Position numbers and translations under genes: made by a program. Positions 59,375-64,000 of a stretch of 64,000 nucleotides of DNA are shown in pieces. Numbering within the stretch: the first letter of the stretch is position 1; each line of letters starts with the position of its first letter. Under the pieces are notes generated by a model, which saw only the letters and a program-made list of their open reading frames with translations, was not told the DNA's origin and ran no database searches. This stretch comes from Kordiimonadales bacterium. GTDB taxonomy: Bacteria > Pseudomonadota > Alphaproteobacteria > Sphingomonadales > Kordiimonadaceae. The DNA lies in assembly GCA_002401685.1 (NCBI GenBank), contig NVTU01000003.1:35888-99887 (forward strand), in the 5' to 3' direction.

Positions 59375-60547
59375 GTGGCTCTTGATTTTGATAGCTCTAG
59401 AATAGCGAACCCTTACCTTACTGAAGACCATCATGCGTGGCGTGATCAACTGCGGAAGTTCTTTGATGCCGAGGTTATGCCTTATGCATCAGACTGGGAC
59501 GAAGCTGGCGAAGTGCCAGATTCTCTTTGGCCGAAAGCCGCTGCAATGGGCATTCTTGGTCTCGGCTATCCAGAAGAATACGGCGGTGTGTCGGACGGTA
59601 TTGATATTTGGCACAAGAATATCCTGAGTGACGAACTAGCACGGATTGGTGCTGGCGGTATCGGTGCAAGCCTAACCGTGCATTCAATTGGTTTGCCGCC
59701 CGTTGTAAAATTTGGGCAGGAAAGCATCCGCGATATTGTCGTGCCTGCGGTTATCGCTGGTGAAAAACGTATTTCACTGGGCGTTACTGAGCCGGGCGCT
59801 GGGTCTGATGTGGCGCAGCTGACAACCACAGCAAAGCGGGACGGAGACCATTATATCGTCAACGGCTCCAAAACACTTATCACCGGCGGCATGAAGGCTA
59901 ATTGGGTAACCACTGCGGTACGCACAGGCGGTGCTGGGGCAGGCGGCGTCTCTACACTGTTGATCCCAACGGACAGCAAGGGCTTTAGCCGCACCGCGAT
60001 CGATAAAAAACAGGGTTGGTGGGCGTCTGATACTGCAACGCTATATTTTGATAATGTACGGGTGCCTGTTGAAAACCTGCTTGGTCAGGAAAATCGCGGT
60101 TTCAGCGTGATTATGCACAATTTTAATGGTGAAAGACTAGGTATGTCGGTCTCCATGATTGGCTCTGCTCGTGTATGCTTGGAGGAAGCCGTAAACTGGG
60201 CGCGTGAACGCAAAACGTTCGGGAAACGCCTCGCTGACCACCAGGTTATTCGCCACAAAATAGCTGACATGAAAATGCGGATCAATGCCACCGAAGCATA
60301 TCTGCAGGCTGTTTGCGCTGAAAGTGTGCGCGGTAATGAAAGCGTTGGCGACATTGCCATGCTGAAAGTCCAGTGCAGCCAAACCATGGAATATTGCGCT
60401 AGGGAAGCGATGCAGGTTTTGGGCGGTGCTGGTTATATACGCGGCAACCGCGTTGAACGTATCTACCGCGAAGTACGTGTAAACGCCATTGGTGGCGGTT
60501 CTGAAGAAATTATGCGCGATCTTGCCGCGCGCCAATATGGGCTTTAA
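59375..60547 (+). CDS. acyl-CoA dehydrogenase, copy 1
   Basis: A 390-residue FAD enzyme that makes 2,3-enoyl-CoA. GTG 59375 is the start, with GAGAGG seven bases upstream. The FAD/substrate motifs are visible: GVTEPGAGSDVAQLTTTA, IVNGSKTLITGGM, ERKTFGKRLADHQ and QVLGGAGYIRGNRVERIYRE. The position of the catalytic Glu of medium-chain enzymes (before GT) is Gly374 in IGGGSEE. Glu253 in the helix-G segment FNGERLGMS is in the place used by isovaleryl-CoA dehydrogenase. This points to a branched substrate; it is inference. GST and a second dehydrogenase follow closely. Confidence 0.9.
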   Translation: MALDFDSSRIANPYLTEDHHAWRDQLRKFFDAEVMPYASDWDEAGEVPDSLWPKAAAMGILGLGYPEEYGGVSDGIDIWHKNILSDELARIGAGGIGASLTVHSIGLPPVVKFGQESIRDIVVPAVIAGEKRISLGVTEPGAGSDVAQLTTTAKRDGDHYIVNGSKTLITGGMKANWVTTAVRTGGAGAGGVSTLLIPTDSKGFSRTAIDKKQGWWASDTATLYFDNVRVPVENLLGQENRGFSVIMHNFNGERLGMSVSMIGSARVCLEEAVNWARERKTFGKRLADHQVIRHKIADMKMRINATEAYLQAVCAESVRGNESVGDIAMLKVQCSQTMEYCAREAMQVLGGAGYIRGNRVERIYREVRVNAIGGGSEEIMRDLAARQYGL

Positions 60548-60549
60548 CT

Positions 60550-61185
60550 ATGACGATAAAACTTTGGCATTGTCATAACGCACGATCCCTCAGGCCTCTG
60601 TGGGCACTGGAAGAGATGGGCTTGGCGTACGAGTTGGAAATGCTGCCATTTCCGCCACGTTTTTTTAAGAAAGAGTATCTCGGTGTAAACGTGCTAGGTA
60701 CCGTCCCATATTTCGAGGACGGCGACATTACCATGACGGAATCGACCGGTATCTGCCACTATCTGGTAGAAAAGCACGGCCAGAAAAACTTTGGCCTAAC
60801 TGTTGATCATCCCGAATACGGTGATTATTTGAACTGGCTGTACCACAGCGATGCGACGCTCACGTTCCCGCAAACTATTGTTCTTCGCTACAGTATGCTT
60901 GAACCAGAAGAACGAAAATTACCGCAAGCCGTTCAGGATTACTCAGCGTGGTTCATTGCCCGGCTTCGCAAACTGGATGCTCATATCGAAAATCGGGAAT
61001 TTCTGTGTGATGGGCGTTTCACTATTGCCGACATTGCAGTTGGTTATGCCTTGCACCTGGGACAGTCTTTAGGACTGGATACTAATTATACACCGCAAGT
61101 CGCTGATTACCTAAAACGGCTGCAATCACGTCCTGCCTTTATAAAATCCGCCGCAATCGGCGCAGAAGATAGCGTATTTAAATAG
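60550..61185 (+). CDS. glutathione S-transferase family protein
   Basis: A 211-residue GST. The thioredoxin-like N-terminal domain has WHCHNARSLRPLWALEEMG (the catalytic-site serine/asparagine region) and the glutathione-binding NVLGTVPYFEDGDITMTEST. The all-helical C-terminal domain contains FLCDGRFTIADIAVGYAL with the conserved Asp. The gene lies two bases after one acyl-CoA dehydrogenase and eight bases before another, so it acts in the same pathway, perhaps detoxifying a reactive enoyl or epoxide intermediate; this is inference. Confidence 0.88.
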   Translation: MTIKLWHCHNARSLRPLWALEEMGLAYELEMLPFPPRFFKKEYLGVNVLGTVPYFEDGDITMTESTGICHYLVEKHGQKNFGLTVDHPEYGDYLNWLYHSDATLTFPQTIVLRYSMLEPEERKLPQAVQDYSAWFIARLRKLDAHIENREFLCDGRFTIADIAVGYALHLGQSLGLDTNYTPQVADYLKRLQSRPAFIKSAAIGAEDSVFK

Positions 61186-61193
61186 GAGCCCCC

Positions 61194-62357
61194 ATGCTTT
61201 TAACTGACGAACATAAAGCGATCCGCAACACGGCAGCCCAGTTTATTGCCGCTGAAATTAACCCGTTTGTTGATGAGTGGGAGGCGGCAGGCATTTTCCC
61301 TGCTCATTCGCTCTTCAAAAAGATGGGCGATTTGGGATTGTTGGGAATCACTAAACCAACCGAATATGGCGGTATGGGCCTGGATTACAGTTACCAGATT
61401 GTAATGACAGAAGAGCTTGGCACCATTAAGTGTGGCGGCGTGCCGATGGGTATTGGTGTGCAGATTGATATGGCAACGCCAGCGCTAGCAAAATTTGGTA
61501 GTGATGAACTGCGACAAGAGTTTTTGGTTCCTGCTATCGCTGGTGATGCGGTTTTCTCAATTGCCGTAAGTGAACCTGGGGCCGGTTCTGATGTCTCGGC
61601 TATCAAAACAAACGCAGTGAAAGACGGCGATGATTATGTGATCAACGGCACCAAGATGTGGATCACCAACTCGACGCAGGCAGATTACCTCTGTGTGTTG
61701 GTGAATACGGGCGATGGCCCCGTGCACCGCAACAAGTCGCTCGTGATTGTGCCCACGAATACCCCGGGCGTCAGTTTTTCTGAGAAACTCGACAAGCTAG
61801 GGATGCGGTCCTCTGATACGGCGCAAATTTTCTTTGATGATGTGCGGATCCCACAGCGGTACTTGATCGGCGAAGAGGGCGCAGGGTTTTCTTATCAGAT
61901 GCAACAGTTCCAGGAAGAACGCTTGCACGCAGCTGCCGCGTCCCTAAAAGGCATGGAAGGTAATATCAACGCGACGATTGAGTATACACGTGAGCGCAAG
62001 GCCTTCGGCCAATCGGTACTTGATAACCAAGTAGTGCATTTCAAAATGGCGGAACTGCAAACCGAAGTCGAGGCCCTACGTGCGCTGGTATACAGCGCGG
62101 TTGAGGGCTATATCAACGGTGAAGATGTAACCATGAAAGCATCCATGGCTAAGTTGAAATGCGGCCGACTTTCACGCGTTGTGTCAGATAGTTGCCTGCA
62201 GTATTGGGGCGGGATGGGCTTTATGTGGGATAATCCTGTGGCACGTTCCTACCGGGATGGCAGGCTTGGCTCGATCGGCGGCGGCGCTGATGAAGTGATG
62301 CTTGGTATCATTTGCAAGCAGATGAATATTCTGCCGCGCAGAAATCCTGCGAAATAG
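61194..62357 (+). CDS. acyl-CoA dehydrogenase, copy 2
   Basis: A 387-residue FAD enzyme related to the other dehydrogenase in the operon but clearly distinct. Motifs: AVSEPGAGSDVSAIKTNAVK, INGTKMWITNSTQADY, ERKAFGQSVLDNQVVHFKMA and YWGGMGFMWDNPVARSYRDG. As in copy 1, the medium-chain catalytic Glu position is a glycine (Gly363 in IGGGADE). Glu242 in the QEERLHAA helix occupies the isovaleryl-CoA-dehydrogenase base position. AGGAG lies eight bases before the ATG. Two dehydrogenases in one operon suggest two successive oxidations or two chain lengths. Confidence 0.9.
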   Translation: MLLTDEHKAIRNTAAQFIAAEINPFVDEWEAAGIFPAHSLFKKMGDLGLLGITKPTEYGGMGLDYSYQIVMTEELGTIKCGGVPMGIGVQIDMATPALAKFGSDELRQEFLVPAIAGDAVFSIAVSEPGAGSDVSAIKTNAVKDGDDYVINGTKMWITNSTQADYLCVLVNTGDGPVHRNKSLVIVPTNTPGVSFSEKLDKLGMRSSDTAQIFFDDVRIPQRYLIGEEGAGFSYQMQQFQEERLHAAAASLKGMEGNINATIEYTRERKAFGQSVLDNQVVHFKMAELQTEVEALRALVYSAVEGYINGEDVTMKASMAKLKCGRLSRVVSDSCLQYWGGMGFMWDNPVARSYRDGRLGSIGGGADEVMLGIICKQMNILPRRNPAK

Positions 62358-62366
62358 GGGCGGGCA

Positions 62367-63977
62367 ATGGCAATATTAGACACTCAGATAGATATTAATT
62401 CGTCTGAGTATAAAGAAAACCATGCTTGGATGCTGGCGGCTGTCGACGAGTTGCGGGCGATAGAACGCCGCGTAATTGACGCAGCCGCTGCGAAAGCGCC
62501 CCGCTACGAAAAGCGTGGGTTTATATCACCGCGTGACCGGTTGAACTTGCTAATTGACCGCGGCGCTCCATTCCTGGAACTCTCAACACTTTGTGGATAC
62601 CTTCAAGAAGGTGACAGAGACGGCAGCGGTGCTGGCGGCAGCTGTATTTCTGGTATTGGGTATGTAGGCGGTGTGCGCTGTATGGTGAAGGTGGATGACT
62701 ATCTTACCAAAGGTGGCACGATAACTCAGCTTGCGGGCTCCAAACGCAGTCGCATGATGGCGCTCGCGCTAGAGAACAAACTGCCAGTGATTACCCTTGC
62801 GCAAAGTGGTGGTGGTGATTTGAAAACGCTAGGGGACTGGTTTGGGCCGTCTGGTTCTGGATTTGCTGTTCAGGCCAAAATGTCGGCGGCGGGTATTCCG
62901 CAAATTACAGTGGTGCACGGCAGTGCAACGGCAGGCGGTGCTTATCAGCCAGGGATGTCGGATTATGTTGTGATGGTGCGGGGCCAGTCAACGATGTATT
63001 TGGCTGGGCCACCACTCTTAAAAGCTGCAACTGGTGAGATTGCTACTGATGAAGAAATTGGTGGTGCAGAAATGCACTGCGAGGTCGCCGGTACGGCCGA
63101 TTATTTGGCGGAAGACGACGCCGACGGGGTGAGATTGGCACGGGAAATAACGATCAAACTCGGATGGAACAAGGGCAAGCAGCCTGACCAAACGACACAC
63201 GCGGACCCACTGCACGACGCAGACGAACTGCTCGGGTTGGTGCCAGTTAATCCTAAAATCCCGTATGACGTACGGGAGATCATCGCTCGTATTGCCGATG
63301 GCTCTGACTATCTGGACTTTAAGCCGAGCTACGATACCGGCACCGTATGCGGCCATTTTGACATTGAGGGCCACACTTGCGGTGTGATTGGGAATAATGG
63401 ACCGATTACTGCCAGAGGTGCTGCAAAGGCTGGCCAATTCATACAGTTATGCGAACAGTCGGGCACGCCCATCCTGTTTTTGCATAATACCACGGGCTTC
63501 ATTGTCGGTACTGAATCTGAGCAGGCAGGCATCATCAAACACGGGGCCAAGCTAATTCAGGCTGTGACGAATGCCACAGTGCCTAAAATTAGCATTGTAG
63601 TGGGCGGTTCGTTTGGTGCTGGGAATTACGCAATGTGCGGGCGCGGCATGGACCCTCGCTTTATGTTCGCATGGCCGCGCAGCGTGGTCTCCGTGATGGG
63701 GCCACAGCAAGCAGGCAGTGTGATGCGTACTGTTGGTGAAGCCAAAATGAAACGTGCTGGCGCTCTTAATGTAGAGCTGCTTGACGCTATGGAAAAGGAC
63801 GTTGTCGATACTATGGAAGCCAAATCTGGCGCCCTTGTGAACACTGCTAGGCTTTGGGATGATGGGATCATTGATCCGCGCGACACCCGCAGCATCGTAG
63901 CCTTTGTACTCGATATTTGCCGCGAGTCCGGCACGCGACAGCTAAATACAAATAGTTTTGGCGTGGCGAGGTTCTAA
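62367..63977 (+). CDS. acyl-CoA carboxylase beta subunit (methylcrotonyl/geranyl-CoA type)
   Basis: A 536-residue biotin-dependent carboxyltransferase subunit. The two crotonase-like halves show GSATAGGAYQPGMSDYVVMV and LAGPPLLKAATGEIATDEEI in the N-terminal half, and SFGAGNYAMCGRGMDPRFMF and SVMGPQQAGSVM in the C-terminal half. The overall pattern fits the methylcrotonyl-CoA or geranyl-CoA group better than the propionyl-CoA group. It would need a biotin-carrying alpha subunit, not in view. Its stop overlaps the next ATG (TAATG), so that subunit or another pathway enzyme may follow. Confidence 0.88.
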   Translation: MAILDTQIDINSSEYKENHAWMLAAVDELRAIERRVIDAAAAKAPRYEKRGFISPRDRLNLLIDRGAPFLELSTLCGYLQEGDRDGSGAGGSCISGIGYVGGVRCMVKVDDYLTKGGTITQLAGSKRSRMMALALENKLPVITLAQSGGGDLKTLGDWFGPSGSGFAVQAKMSAAGIPQITVVHGSATAGGAYQPGMSDYVVMVRGQSTMYLAGPPLLKAATGEIATDEEIGGAEMHCEVAGTADYLAEDDADGVRLAREITIKLGWNKGKQPDQTTHADPLHDADELLGLVPVNPKIPYDVREIIARIADGSDYLDFKPSYDTGTVCGHFDIEGHTCGVIGNNGPITARGAAKAGQFIQLCEQSGTPILFLHNTTGFIVGTESEQAGIIKHGAKLIQAVTNATVPKISIVVGGSFGAGNYAMCGRGMDPRFMFAWPRSVVSVMGPQQAGSVMRTVGEAKMKRAGALNVELLDAMEKDVVDTMEAKSGALVNTARLWDDGIIDPRDTRSIVAFVLDICRESGTRQLNTNSFGVARF

Positions 63978-64000
63978 TGGCTGGCCAGTTCGGAGAAAAC
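63977..64000 (+). CDS. start of a further gene of the acyl-CoA operon
   Basis: An ATG at 63977 overlaps the stop of the carboxylase beta gene by one base (TAATG), and the frame stays open for the eight codons to the window end (MAGQFGEN). Too short to identify. The tight coupling makes it part of the same pathway. Confidence 0.6.

Overview
The window is a gene-dense stretch of a chromosome from an alphaproteobacterium with mid-range GC. The gene orders support this placement: bamA-ompH-fabZ; gltA-gltX next to comEC and lexA; trpGDC-moaC-moeA-lexA; tpiA-secG-pyrG; eno-ftsB-pdhA-pdhB-pdhC-lpd-lipA; ispDF-dusB-ntrBC-ntrYX-trkAH-hfq-hflX-mazG. So do an E1-beta subunit with its own lipoyl domain and a GTTC-N7-GTTC SOS box at lexA. 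The order is closest to Sphingomonadales- or Kordiimonadales-like genomes, but that rests on remembered synteny and no 16S gene is present. No rRNA, tRNA, insertion sequence, prophage or CRISPR array was seen.

Layout. 1-3.2 kb: the 3' part of bamA, two tandem ompH/skp paralogs and fabZ. 3.2-6 kb: gltA and gltX (minus). 6.2-9.2 kb: comEC facing lexA. 9.3-18 kb: a minus-strand block of moeA, moaC, trpC, trpD, trpG, trpE and ppiD, interrupted by a plus-strand divergent polysaccharide deacetylase. 18.2-25.9 kb: tpiA, secG, pyrG, an unknown exported protein, an M20 peptidase (minus), eno and ftsB. 26-33.2 kb: pyruvate dehydrogenase genes with a small cupin and a DUF4287/DUF5655 protein inserted, then lipA. 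33.2-38.9 kb: two DUF3667 membrane proteins, a RatA/Coq10-type START protein, pncC/cinA, two small beta-barrel proteins, pgpA and ispDF. 39-51 kb: dusB, the two nitrogen-type two-component systems, trkA/trkH, hfq and hflX. 51-56.4 kb: mazG, a glycerophosphodiesterase, a MobA-like nucleotidyltransferase and a large dioxygenase/TPR/ATP-grasp fusion protein. 56.7-64 kb: an acyl-CoA catabolic operon (AMP ligase, AraC regulator, two acyl-CoA dehydrogenases, a GST, a biotin-dependent carboxylase beta subunit) that runs off the end of the window.

Most of the window is housekeeping. The parts most worth a second look are: (i) the three-part fusion protein at 54.2-56.4 kb, behind a leader with mutually complementary ACCCCT/AGGGGT elements; (ii) the lack of lpxD/lpxA after the bamA-ompH block and of kdsA between pyrG and eno, two separate synteny gaps that both concern lipid A/Kdo synthesis; (iii) an EF-hand-like calcium loop in a predicted surface loop of BamA; and (iv) two acyl-CoA dehydrogenases with the isovaleryl-CoA-dehydrogenase arrangement of the catalytic base, next to a methylcrotonyl/geranyl-type carboxylase, which suggests branched or isoprenoid acid breakdown.
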